From contig CAZRHS010000048.1 in the NCBI GenBank assembly GCA_964600045.1, positions 1 to 10,761 of the forward strand: 10,761 bases of DNA, given 5' to 3'. This DNA comes from Phil1 sp964600045. Its GTDB lineage: Bacteria > Bacillota > Clostridia > Christensenellales > CAG-138. The position numbers and the translations under genes were made by a program. Shown piece after piece: positions 1-5,717 of this stretch (its first letter is position 1; each line of letters starts with the position of its first letter). Below the pieces are notes generated by a model. That model was not told where the DNA came from. It did not search any database and saw only the letters and a list, made by a program, of their open reading frames with translations.

Positions 1-34
1 TCGCGCAACGACAGAAAATAAAGGAGATACAGAT

Positions 35-628
35 ATGACATCAATTGAAATTATGACTCGCCCTGCCGCTTACGCAAGCGGCCATGAAAACGCTCCGCAT
101 AAGGAGCAACAGCGCGCGAAAAAGCTCTGCTGGGAATACAATCGCACGTCTCCTGACGAGCAGGAAAAGCGGCAATCCATTCTGCGTGAACTGTTCGGAG
201 CCGATTCACATTTGCCCGGCATTGAGCCGGATTTTCATTGCGATTACGGTTTTAATATCCATTTCCACGGCTTTGCCGTAATCAATTATAATTGCGTTAT
301 TCTGGATACTTCTCCGGTGAATATCGGCGCGGGTGCTTTTATCGCTCCCGGCGTATGCCTTGCCTGCGCAGGGCATTCCATTGATGCCGAGCAGCGCAGC
401 AGCGGCATTGGTACATCTGCGCCCATTACGCTTGAAGAAAATGTTTGGATTGGCGCTAATTCCACGGTTTGCGGCGGTGTGACCATAGGCGCGGGAAGTG
501 TAATCGGTGCGGGAAGTGTTGTAACGCACAATATTCCTTCGGGTGTTGTCGCGGCCGGTGTACCCTGCAAAGTTATTCGACCCGTTACGGATAAAGATAA
601 AATCCCCACGGAAAAAATTTTGTTCTGA
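35..628 (+). CDS. Sugar O-acetyltransferase, maltose/galactoside acetyltransferase type (left-handed beta-helix)
   Basis: This 197-residue protein is predicted to move an acetyl group from acetyl-CoA to a sugar hydroxyl in the cytoplasm, as in the Maa/LacA/NodL family. The N-terminal third (about residues 10-65) resembles the helical maltose-acetyltransferase cap. Hexapeptide repeats of the left-handed beta-helix follow, with clear turns at 95-105 (NIGAGAFIAPG) and 135-165 (ENVWIGANSTVCGG, then VTIGAGSVIGAGSVV). His114 in CAGHSIDAEQR fits the catalytic histidine of the family, and the end VVAAGVPCKVIRPV is the typical C-terminal signature. Length is normal for the family. ATG 35 has AGGAG at 22-26, eight bases upstream. 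The upstream region lies outside the window, so operon membership on that side is unknown. The true acceptor sugar cannot be read from sequence. Confidence 0.93.
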   Translation: MTSIEIMTRPAAYASGHENAPHKEQQRAKKLCWEYNRTSPDEQEKRQSILRELFGADSHLPGIEPDFHCDYGFNIHFHGFAVINYNCVILDTSPVNIGAGAFIAPGVCLACAGHSIDAEQRSSGIGTSAPITLEENVWIGANSTVCGGVTIGAGSVIGAGSVVTHNIPSGVVAAGVPCKVIRPVTDKDKIPTEKILF

Positions 629-701
629 TAAAACCACTCTGCCGGAAATTGGCACGGAGGACGAAACAGAAAAGTCGGCATTTACACGAAGGAGAATACT
701 C

Positions 702-1046
702 ATGAACACAGATAGAAAAAAAGAATTGAAAGAAGCGTATGCAAACCGCCATCCGGATATGGGCATTGTCTGCTGGACGAGCGGCGACAGAATGTGGATT
801 GCAAAATCAAAGGATGCTAAGGCTGATTTTAACGGCACCTCATTCCAGCTTCAGCTTGGTTCATGGCCTAATCGGGAGATGCAGGAAGCATACAAGGCTG
901 ATCCGGCATCCTTCCGGTGGACACTTTTGAAAAAACTGGACTATAAGGAGCTCGATGAAGACCTAAGCGATGACCTAGAGCTTCTGTATATAGAGGCAAT
1001 GGACGAGTATCCTAACGCAAAACCGATGCGGTCCGGAAAGCGATAA
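702..1046 (+). CDS. Degenerate GIY-YIG-like family protein
   Basis: A 114-residue soluble protein whose layout matches the small stand-alone GIY-YIG-like proteins of Bacillota. It has a charged N-terminal helix (DRKKELKEAYANRHPDM), then GIV at 21-23 where GIY is expected, WIA at 32-34 where YIG is expected, and the family-typical segment LGSWPNREMQEAY (52-64). An acidic helix (82-103) follows. Both motif tyrosines are absent, so nuclease activity is doubtful; this is my recognition of the layout, not a database match. The frame is open from further upstream but overlaps the acetyltransferase there. ATG 702 is chosen because GAAGGAG at 688-694 sits seven bases before it. It lies 73 bp after the acetyltransferase with no terminator seen between, so co-transcription is likely. 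Confidence 0.75.
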   Translation: MNTDRKKELKEAYANRHPDMGIVCWTSGDRMWIAKSKDAKADFNGTSFQLQLGSWPNREMQEAYKADPASFRWTLLKKLDYKELDEDLSDDLELLYIEAMDEYPNAKPMRSGKR

Positions 1047-1097
1047 GCCGGCAAGGGAACGTAACAGGGCGGAAAACCGGAATTCGTGGGGCTGATT

Positions 1098-1580
1098 ATG
1101 GATATAGAATTCGAGGAACTAACGCATCGGAATTTTTCGGATGCCTGTAATATAGATAGGGATGATATACCCGAAAATTTTGTTGATACGGCTTCAACAA
1201 TAATGAATATCACGGATTATGGGCTGAATCATCATTGTGTAGGGCATTCGTTCGTTGTTAAATATCATGGGAAGCCGATTGGACTTATTCTTTTGGGAGA
1301 GGCAATTCCTTGGGAAACGGACCCGCCGGAAATGAGCAAAGAGCCCTTTTATCGCCTGATGGGATTTGTAGTTGACAGGGAATATCGCGGCTGCGGAATC
1401 GGCGGGGAAATATTGGAAAAGACAATACAACGAGTTTACCGTGACTTTGGCAAGCGTCCCATTGCCTTAGGGTGTCATAAAGATAATATTCGGGCAGAAC
1501 GCTTTTATTTACGGCATGGGTTTAAGAAAACGGATGCTATGGAAGGAAACGATTACTACTATTTAAGGTTTACGGAGTGA
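1098..1580 (+). CDS. GNAT-family N-acetyltransferase
   Basis: A 160-residue Gcn5-related acetyltransferase. The central motif A is clear: LMGFVVDREYRGCGIG (88-102) carries the R/Q-x-x-G-x-G/A acetyl-CoA pyrophosphate loop as R97-G-C-G-I-G102. It is followed by the helix EILEKTIQRV. Motif B is visible as ALGCHKDNIRAERFYLRHGFKK (123-144), with Asn130, Tyr137 and the GF turn. The first 80 residues, which set the acceptor, show no feature that names a substrate. A GTG at 1086 is in frame, but ATG 1098 is preferred because GGGG (1088-1091) is a usable ribosome binding site six bases ahead and the family usually starts this way. It is 51 bp downstream of the GIY-YIG-like gene on the same strand. 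Acceptor could be a small molecule or a protein N-terminus. Confidence 0.92.
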   Translation: MDIEFEELTHRNFSDACNIDRDDIPENFVDTASTIMNITDYGLNHHCVGHSFVVKYHGKPIGLILLGEAIPWETDPPEMSKEPFYRLMGFVVDREYRGCGIGGEILEKTIQRVYRDFGKRPIALGCHKDNIRAERFYLRHGFKKTDAMEGNDYYYLRFTE

Positions 1581-1658
1581 CAGATTCCGGCATGCCGAAA
1601 GAAAAATCGGTCTGCATAAGGTTGAAATGAAGGCATTTAGCCGGCTGAAGAAGCCGAA

Positions 1659-1687
1659 TTGACATTCAGGCTCTTTTCCAATATAAT
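1659..1687 (+). promoter_or_regulatory. Consensus sigma-A promoter for the LOG/retropepsin unit
   Basis: TTGACA (1659-1664) and TATAAT (1682-1687) are both perfect matches and are separated by exactly 17 bp. The predicted start of transcription is near 1694. Such a strong promoter ahead of accessory genes fits the attenuator directly downstream, which would otherwise hold expression down. Confidence 0.85.
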
Positions 1688-1693
1688 GCCGAT

Positions 1694-1740
1694 GGGTGGG
1701 TACCTACCGGCAGTTAGGCTAAGATGCCTGACTGCTTTTT
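1694..1740 (+). terminator. Leader attenuator: 5' hairpin followed by intrinsic terminator upstream of the LOG gene
   Basis: Starting a few bases after the promoter, a small stem pairs GGTGG (1695-1699) with CTACC (1704-1708) around a GTAC loop. Next comes a 10-bp stem, GCAGTTAGGC (1710-1719) with GCCTGACTGC (1726-1735), containing one T-G wobble, with a 6-base loop and five Ts (1736-1740). That is a full intrinsic terminator within about 47 bases of the predicted transcription start and 28 bases before the gene. CCTA (1703-1706) can alternatively pair with TAGG (1715-1718) in the terminator arm, which would break both hairpins. The arrangement implies premature termination as a control point. 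The signal is unknown; the space is too short for most known riboswitch aptamers. Confidence 0.75.
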
Positions 1741-1768
1741 ATATCAATCAAAACCGGGAAGAGAAAGC

Positions 1769-2317
1769 ATGAACATAACGGTTTATTTAGGAGCAAATGA
1801 GGGCAATGATCCCTCTTTACGCAAAGCGGTTCGGGAACTGGGAGCGTGGATAGGGCATAGCGGCAATGCGTTGGTATATGGCGGCTCAAAGTCCGGCCTG
1901 ATGGGCGCGTTGGCGGACAGCGTTTTGAATGCGGGCGGTGAGGTAACCGGCGTTGAACCGCAGTTCTTTATCGTGAACGAATTTCAGCACGAGGGTTTGA
2001 CAAAGCTGATCGTAACTAAAGATATGCCGGAGCGCAAGAGCAAAATGATCGAACTGGGAGACGCGTTTATCGCATTCCCCGGAGGAACAGGCACGCTAGA
2101 GGAGATCACAGAGGTTATGTCAAAGGTCTCTTTGAAGCATCTGAACGCTCCTTGCATTCTTTATAACCTGAACGGTTACTACGATTCCCTAAAAGCCCTT
2201 CTGGAACACATGATTGAAAAAGGGTTGTCCTCAAAAGAACGTCAGGAAGGAATCTATTTTGCCGACGGCCTTGAAGAAATCAAGCGGATATTAGAATTTG
2301 ATAATCACGGGAAATAA
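1769..2317 (+). CDS. LOG-family Rossmann-fold protein (TIGR00730-like)
   Basis: A 182-residue Rossmann-fold protein of the LOG / lysine-decarboxylase-like family, whose characterised members are cytokinin riboside 5'-monophosphate phosphoribohydrolases acting on nucleoside monophosphates. Diagnostic motifs are VYGGSKSGLMG (37-47), MPERKSKM (86-93) and PGGTGTLEE (104-112), the last holding the loop and glutamate that define the family. Length is normal. The frame stays open upstream to an ATG at 1724, but that codon lies in the terminator loop and has no ribosome binding site. ATG 1769, with GGAAGAG at 1757-1763 and an N-terminus MNITVYLGANEG typical of the family, is preferred. It is the first gene after the attenuator and is probably co-transcribed with the next two genes. 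Its physiological substrate in this organism is not known. Confidence 0.92.
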   Translation: MNITVYLGANEGNDPSLRKAVRELGAWIGHSGNALVYGGSKSGLMGALADSVLNAGGEVTGVEPQFFIVNEFQHEGLTKLIVTKDMPERKSKMIELGDAFIAFPGGTGTLEEITEVMSKVSLKHLNAPCILYNLNGYYDSLKALLEHMIEKGLSSKERQEGIYFADGLEEIKRILEFDNHGK

Positions 2318-2357
2318 GCAGGATGACGCTTTATCACGGATTGGACATTGGTAACGC

Positions 2358-3134
2358 ATGAAGAATTGTCTTTCAAAAAGCAAATTCGCGAATCTTTTGT
2401 TCGTGAATGTTAAAATAGAGGGCGTTGAAACTACCGCGCTGTTTGATACCGGCGCCGGCATGAGCGTTATCACGCAAAGCCTTGCCGAAAAGCTTGGAAT
2501 AGCGGCGGAAAATGAAACTGTCAACGCGGGTAATAACAGCGGTGTTGTCAGGTCGCTCCCGACAGCCGTAGTTACGAATGTCCGATTTGGCGATGTCCGC
2601 ATAGACGAACTTAAAGTAATCGTAACCGATGACGCGGATTTTGCTTTTACCGATGAGCGCGGCACCGCCTTTCCTGCCCAAATGCTGCTCGGGTGGGATG
2701 TTATTTCGCGGTATTGCTGGGAATACTCTATAAAGGACGATACCCTGTCGGTTGATGAATCCGTAAAAACGTCTGCTTCTGATGCCGTGGCTGAACAAAG
2801 CCCGATTGTTTTCCCTGAATACGCAGGGCATCGGTTCAAGGCAGCATTGGACACGGGGCATACCGAATCAACCCTCAGTGCCGTTTGGCGCAACAGACTT
2901 CCTAAGGTTGAGCATCATGAAGCGGAGGTTGTGGGCGTAGGCTCGATAGAGCGTGTTTCCGTTCCTTATGCGGAATGCATTGAACTTGCGTTCCAAAATC
3001 ATATAATCTGCTTACGAAATGTTGACATCTGCGAAAGCATACCCGGCCGATCGGCCGATATTGAGGCATTGCTCGGATACGACTTTCTGGAAGGACTCGA
3101 TTGGCGCTTGGACAGGGAACTTCAACTGCTGTAG
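2358..3134 (+). CDS. Single-chain tandem retropepsin-like aspartic protease
   Basis: A 258-residue protein made of two homologous halves, each with the marks of a clan AA retropepsin domain. The first half has ALFDTGAGMSVI (catalytic Asp30-Thr-Gly) and the later hydrophobic-hydrophobic-Gly element MLLGWDVI (109-116). The second has AALDTGHTESTL (Asp165-Thr-Gly) and ALLGYDFL (237-244). Retroviral retropepsins supply one DTG per subunit and dimerise; here both are on one chain, so a monomeric active site can be formed. No signal peptide or membrane segment is visible, so it is probably cytoplasmic. ATG 2358 is the only reasonable start because an in-frame TAA lies at 2352-2354, although its ribosome binding site is weak. 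It is 40 bp after the LOG gene. Substrate unknown; proteolysis is inferred from motifs only. Confidence 0.82.
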   Translation: MKNCLSKSKFANLLFVNVKIEGVETTALFDTGAGMSVITQSLAEKLGIAAENETVNAGNNSGVVRSLPTAVVTNVRFGDVRIDELKVIVTDDADFAFTDERGTAFPAQMLLGWDVISRYCWEYSIKDDTLSVDESVKTSASDAVAEQSPIVFPEYAGHRFKAALDTGHTESTLSAVWRNRLPKVEHHEAEVVGVGSIERVSVPYAECIELAFQNHIICLRNVDICESIPGRSADIEALLGYDFLEGLDWRLDRELQLL

Positions 3135-3176
3135 TGCTTGCAGACGAATTAGAATACACAAAGAGGATAAACAAAA

Positions 3177-3518
3177 ATGATTGAGTCGAAAATTTATATA
3201 GGGCTGAATGATTTAACCACGAATACACAGCTTTTCGAGAGCGAAAAATATATCAGGATACTTCGCAATGTATGCTATTCATACAGGGTACCTTTTTCCT
3301 TTAATGTGCAGGAGGGAGGATATATTTACGAAAACGGGGAGTACGCCAGGGAAAAAAGCCTGGTGCTTACGCTTATCGATGCCGATAAGGCCGTTGTAAA
3401 CGATATAGCCAAAGACCTTTGCGCGTTCTTTCATCAGGAGTCCGTTTTGATTACCGAAAATCCGATACAGGCCTATTTTATCCATGAAACATTGGTGGAC
3501 GATCCGGATAAGAAATAA
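3177..3518 (+). CDS. Hypothetical protein, small alpha/beta fold
   Basis: I do not recognise a named family for this 113-residue protein. It starts MIESKIYIGLNDLTT and has an aromatic-rich middle (YSYRVPFSFNVQEGGYIYENGEY). The second half, KSLVLTLIDADKAVVNDIAKDLCAFFHQESVLI, reads as strand-helix-strand. The alternation of strands and two helices resembles a ferredoxin-like or ACT-like sensor or enzyme fold, but that is only an impression from pattern. No signal peptide or membrane segment is present, and there is no obvious catalytic motif. ATG 3177 has AGAGG at 3162-3166, ten bases upstream. It follows the retropepsin gene by 42 bp and is the last gene before the terminator at 3550, so it is likely the third gene of the LOG-retropepsin transcript. 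Confidence 0.8.
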   Translation: MIESKIYIGLNDLTTNTQLFESEKYIRILRNVCYSYRVPFSFNVQEGGYIYENGEYAREKSLVLTLIDADKAVVNDIAKDLCAFFHQESVLITENPIQAYFIHETLVDDPDKK

Positions 3519-3549
3519 CTTATTCTGCAATAACTTTTACGAACTTTTG

Positions 3550-3579
3550 CCGCATGGTTCTGCGAGCCGTGCGGTTTTT
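3550..3579 (+). terminator. Intrinsic terminator closing the LOG-retropepsin-hypothetical unit
   Basis: An 11-bp stem pairs CCGCATGGTTC (3550-3560) with GAGCCGTGCGG (3564-3574) using two G-T wobbles and a TGC loop, followed by TTTTT (3575-3579). It lies 31 bases after the stop codon at 3518. Confidence 0.85.
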
Positions 3580-3589
3580 GTTTGAACTG

Positions 3590-3623
3590 TTGGCTTGTAC
3601 CCAGTTTAGTACTATAATAGTAC
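3590..3623 (+). promoter_or_regulatory. Promoter of the tag-MFS operon with a palindrome over the -10 box
   Basis: TTGGCT (3590-3595) and TATAAT (3613-3618) are 17 bp apart, a good sigma-A promoter. The -10 box is the centre of a perfect 15-base palindrome with one central base, GTACTATAATAGTAC (3609-3623). A dimeric repressor bound there would block RNA polymerase directly. I cannot assign the regulator family from sequence alone. Confidence 0.7.
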
Positions 3624-3666
3624 GCGTGCGCTGTTAAGGCGGCGAAAGGCAGGGGAGAGGCGAAGA

Positions 3667-4230
3667 ATGGCTGAATGGTCCGATGGGAAAACGCGCTGCG
3701 GTTGGGCAAACCCTAAAAATGAGCGCTATATTCGCTACCATGATGAGGAGTGGGGCGTGCCGGTTTATGATGACCGCAAGCTCTTTGAAATGCTGCTGCT
3801 GGAGTGCTTTCAGGCGGGGCTTTCATGGGAATGCGTGCTGAATAAACGCGAGGCATTTCGTGAGGCGTTTGATAACTTTGACCCGGATAAGGTATGCTCC
3901 TATGACGAAGCAAAGCTTGAAACCTTGAAAAGCAATCCCGGCATTATACGCAACAGCCTGAAAATACAGGCCGCGGTAACAAACGCGCGTGTGTTTCGCC
4001 AAATCCGGCAGGAATGCGGCACTTTCTCAAACTATCTTTGGGGTTGGACAGGCGGCAAGGTAATATATGAGCGCGGCAAAACCAGCTCACCTTTGTCGGA
4101 TGCCGTATCGAAAGATTTGAAAAAGCGCGGCATGAAGTTTGTCGGAACCACCATAATATATTCATATTTGCAGGCGGTGGGCCTTATTTATTCCCATGAT
4201 GAGAATTGCTTTTTGAGCGGAGGGAAATAA
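3667..4230 (+). CDS. tag: DNA-3-methyladenine glycosylase I
   Basis: This 187-residue enzyme excises 3-methyladenine (and to a lesser degree 3-methylguanine) from alkylated DNA, the first step of base excision repair. The sequence follows E. coli TAG closely: CGWAN near the start, YHDEEWGVPVYDDRKLFEML, ECFQAGLSW, and KKRGMKFVGTTIIYSYLQAVGL. The zinc-binding residues are visible as Cys11, His25, His177 and Cys181 (SHDENC), and Glu46 fits the conserved catalytic-pocket glutamate. Length is normal. ATG 3667 has GGGGAGAGG at 3652-3660, six bases upstream. It is the first gene of an operon with the MFS transporter two bases downstream, under the palindrome-bearing promoter at 3590-3623. Confidence 0.97.
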   Translation: MAEWSDGKTRCGWANPKNERYIRYHDEEWGVPVYDDRKLFEMLLLECFQAGLSWECVLNKREAFREAFDNFDPDKVCSYDEAKLETLKSNPGIIRNSLKIQAAVTNARVFRQIRQECGTFSNYLWGWTGGKVIYERGKTSSPLSDAVSKDLKKRGMKFVGTTIIYSYLQAVGLIYSHDENCFLSGGK

Positions 4231-4232
4231 AC

Positions 4233-5402
4233 TTGTATTCGTTTTTGCTTGTTTTAATATATATCGCTTTTATCAGCCTTGGTCTGCCGGATTCGCTTTT
4301 GGGCTCCGGCTGGCCTGTTATGCACGTGGAAATGGGCGTATCCGTATCCCTTATGGGTGTGGTGACCATGGTCATATCCGGCGGCACGATTGTATCAAGC
4401 CTTTTATCCGATAAGCTAACCCATAAGCTCGGCACAAGAATTGTAACCGTCGGGAGCGTATTCCTTACGGTAATCGCCCTGTTCGGGTTTTCGATTTCAA
4501 CCAAATTCTGGATGTTGCTTGCCTTTGCTGTACCATACGGCCTTGGGGCGGGTGCGATTGATGCCGCACTCAATAACTATGTGGCCCTTCATTATAAGGC
4601 AAAGCACCTCAGCTGGCTGCATTGCTTCTGGGGTGTAGGCACGATTGTAAGCCCGTTCATAATGAGCTATGCGCTCACAAGCGGAACATGGAACAAGGGG
4701 TATCGTATGGTTGGCTTTCTTCAGCTTGCCATAGCGGTGCTGCTGCTTGTCACTTTGCCTGTTTGGAATGTTAATAAGACAATCAGCGAGGAATCGAAAA
4801 AAAGCATAGGCCTGTTTGACGCGCTCAAAATTAAAGGCGTGCCGTTCCTGCTTATAGGCTTTTTCGCGTACAGCGCCGCGGAGGCCACAACAATGCAGTG
4901 GGCAAGCACGTATTTTGTCATGGTAAAGGGAATTGCGGCGGACAGGGCCGCAAGCTTTGCCGCTTTGTTTTACATAGGCGTTACCGTCGGCAGATTTATA
5001 AGCGGCTTTATTACCGATAAGCTTGGCGACCGCAAAATGATACTCTTGGGTACCGGTGTCCTTACCTGCGGCATTATCGCTCTGTTTATACCAACTCAGT
5101 CCTATGCCGTGGCTTTCGCGGCCTTCCCCATTATAGGCTTAGGTTGCGCTCCAATTTATCCCTGCATCATTCATTCAACGCCCTATAACTTTGGCGCCGA
5201 GAACTCCGGTGCGATCATAGGAATTCAGATGGCCAGCGCGTATGTGGGGTCAACATTCTTCCCACCGCTGTTCGGCCTTCTCGGCAGCGCTATTTCATTC
5301 AAAATAATGCCGGCGTATCTGCTTGTTTTCTTCATGCTGATGATAGTGATGGTAGAAGCAACTTTCCGCATTACCGGCCAGAAAGCAAAACAGAATAATT
5401 GA
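4233..5402 (+). CDS. Major facilitator superfamily transporter
   Basis: A 389-residue membrane protein with about 12 hydrophobic segments, split by a hydrophilic central loop (about 180-200). MFS signature A loops occur in both halves: LSDKLTHKLGTR (58-69) between helices 2 and 3, and SGFITDKLGDRK (257-268) between helices 8 and 9. The segments LNNYVALHY and LHCFWGVGT recall the fucose-permease-like branch, but the substrate cannot be assigned. The frame can be extended to a TTG at 4206 inside tag, but TTG 4233 is the better start. GGAGG (4219-4223, within the last codons of tag) is nine bases ahead, and the protein then begins directly at helix 1 (MYSFLLVLIYIAFISLGLPD). The two-base gap to tag implies translational coupling. 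Confidence 0.93.
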   Translation: MYSFLLVLIYIAFISLGLPDSLLGSGWPVMHVEMGVSVSLMGVVTMVISGGTIVSSLLSDKLTHKLGTRIVTVGSVFLTVIALFGFSISTKFWMLLAFAVPYGLGAGAIDAALNNYVALHYKAKHLSWLHCFWGVGTIVSPFIMSYALTSGTWNKGYRMVGFLQLAIAVLLLVTLPVWNVNKTISEESKKSIGLFDALKIKGVPFLLIGFFAYSAAEATTMQWASTYFVMVKGIAADRAASFAALFYIGVTVGRFISGFITDKLGDRKMILLGTGVLTCGIIALFIPTQSYAVAFAAFPIIGLGCAPIYPCIIHSTPYNFGAENSGAIIGIQMASAYVGSTFFPPLFGLLGSAISFKIMPAYLLVFFMLMIVMVEATFRITGQKAKQNN

Positions 5403-5428
5403 AAAAAGCAACTGAACTTAAATTAGAC

Positions 5429-5468
5429 AAAACGGATGCAAAACCGAAAGGCCGAGCATCCGTTTTTT
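5429..5468 (+). terminator. Intrinsic terminator after the MFS gene
   Basis: AAAACGGATGC (5429-5439) pairs perfectly with GCATCCGTTTT (5456-5466) around a 16-base loop that itself holds CC-GAAA-GG. Ts run to 5468. The A-tract on the 5' side means it could also work for transcription from the other strand. Confidence 0.88.
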
Positions 5469-5647
5469 GCATAATCAATGCATAAATACATTTTTTTGCC
5501 GTTGTCATGCTCGATTTGCCGGGCACGTAAACACGCCGCGCAGAACCGTGAACTGGCTAAAAAAGGAAGCATTTATGCCCAAATACAGATTTAAGAAATA
5601 CTTATGATGATAAAAGAATATGTTTGCATAAATATGTATATTTGCTA
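5468..5647 (+). other. Gene-free regulatory stretch upstream of larA
   Basis: The whole gap between the MFS stop and larA is 315 bases. After the terminator it contains TGCAT (5468-5472), ATGCA (5478-5482) and an overlapping AATG-N8-CATT element (5477-5492). A 10-codon reading frame follows at 5575-5607 (MPKYRFKKYL) with AAGGAAG five bases upstream. The palindrome at 5625-5638 comes last. No larger gene, tRNA or known riboswitch is visible. The stretch 5493-5560 shows nothing I can interpret. Confidence 0.5.
5625..5638 (+). promoter_or_regulatory. Operator-like palindrome TGCATAAATATGTA next to the larA promoter
   Basis: TGCAT-AAAT-ATGTA is an inverted repeat of 5-base arms with a 4-base A/T spacer and one mismatch. 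It ends nine bases before the -35 box of the larA promoter. It closely resembles the perfect copy at 8311-8324 in the leader of the ABC importer. The geometry TGnAT-N4-ATnCA matches an ARG box, the site of ArgR/AhrC, but other dimeric regulators could bind it. Confidence 0.5.
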
Positions 5648-5676
5648 TTGCAAAACGGACTCGGTTAACATATACT
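5648..5676 (+). promoter_or_regulatory. Predicted promoter of larA
   Basis: TTGCAA (5648-5653) and TATACT (5671-5676) are 17 bp apart, a moderate sigma-A match. The predicted start near 5683 leaves a leader of about 35 bases before the ATG at 5718. Confidence 0.55.
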
Positions 5677-5717
5677 CTAATATTATTTGATTAAGCGGCA
5701 AAGCGGGTGAATGGTTT

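Noticed and set aside
206..838. Long open frame on the minus strand opposite the acetyltransferase
   Set aside because: It mirrors the beta-helix gene, has no family features, and the + strand genes here have clear motifs and ribosome binding sites.
629..1097. Integron-type attC sites between the small accessory genes
   Set aside because: Gaps after 628 and 1046 hold no shared inverted repeats or matching core sites, so a cassette array is not supported.
1581..1658. Intrinsic terminator after the GNAT gene
   Set aside because: Short stems are present (CGGCATGCCG, and CGGCT-N5-AGCCG at 1642-1656), but none is followed by a U-tract.
5607..5690. 27-codon frame after the 10-codon frame upstream of larA
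   Set aside because: It runs across the operator and promoter, is rich in Cys, Tyr and Ile from A/T-rich DNA, and has no ribosome binding site.
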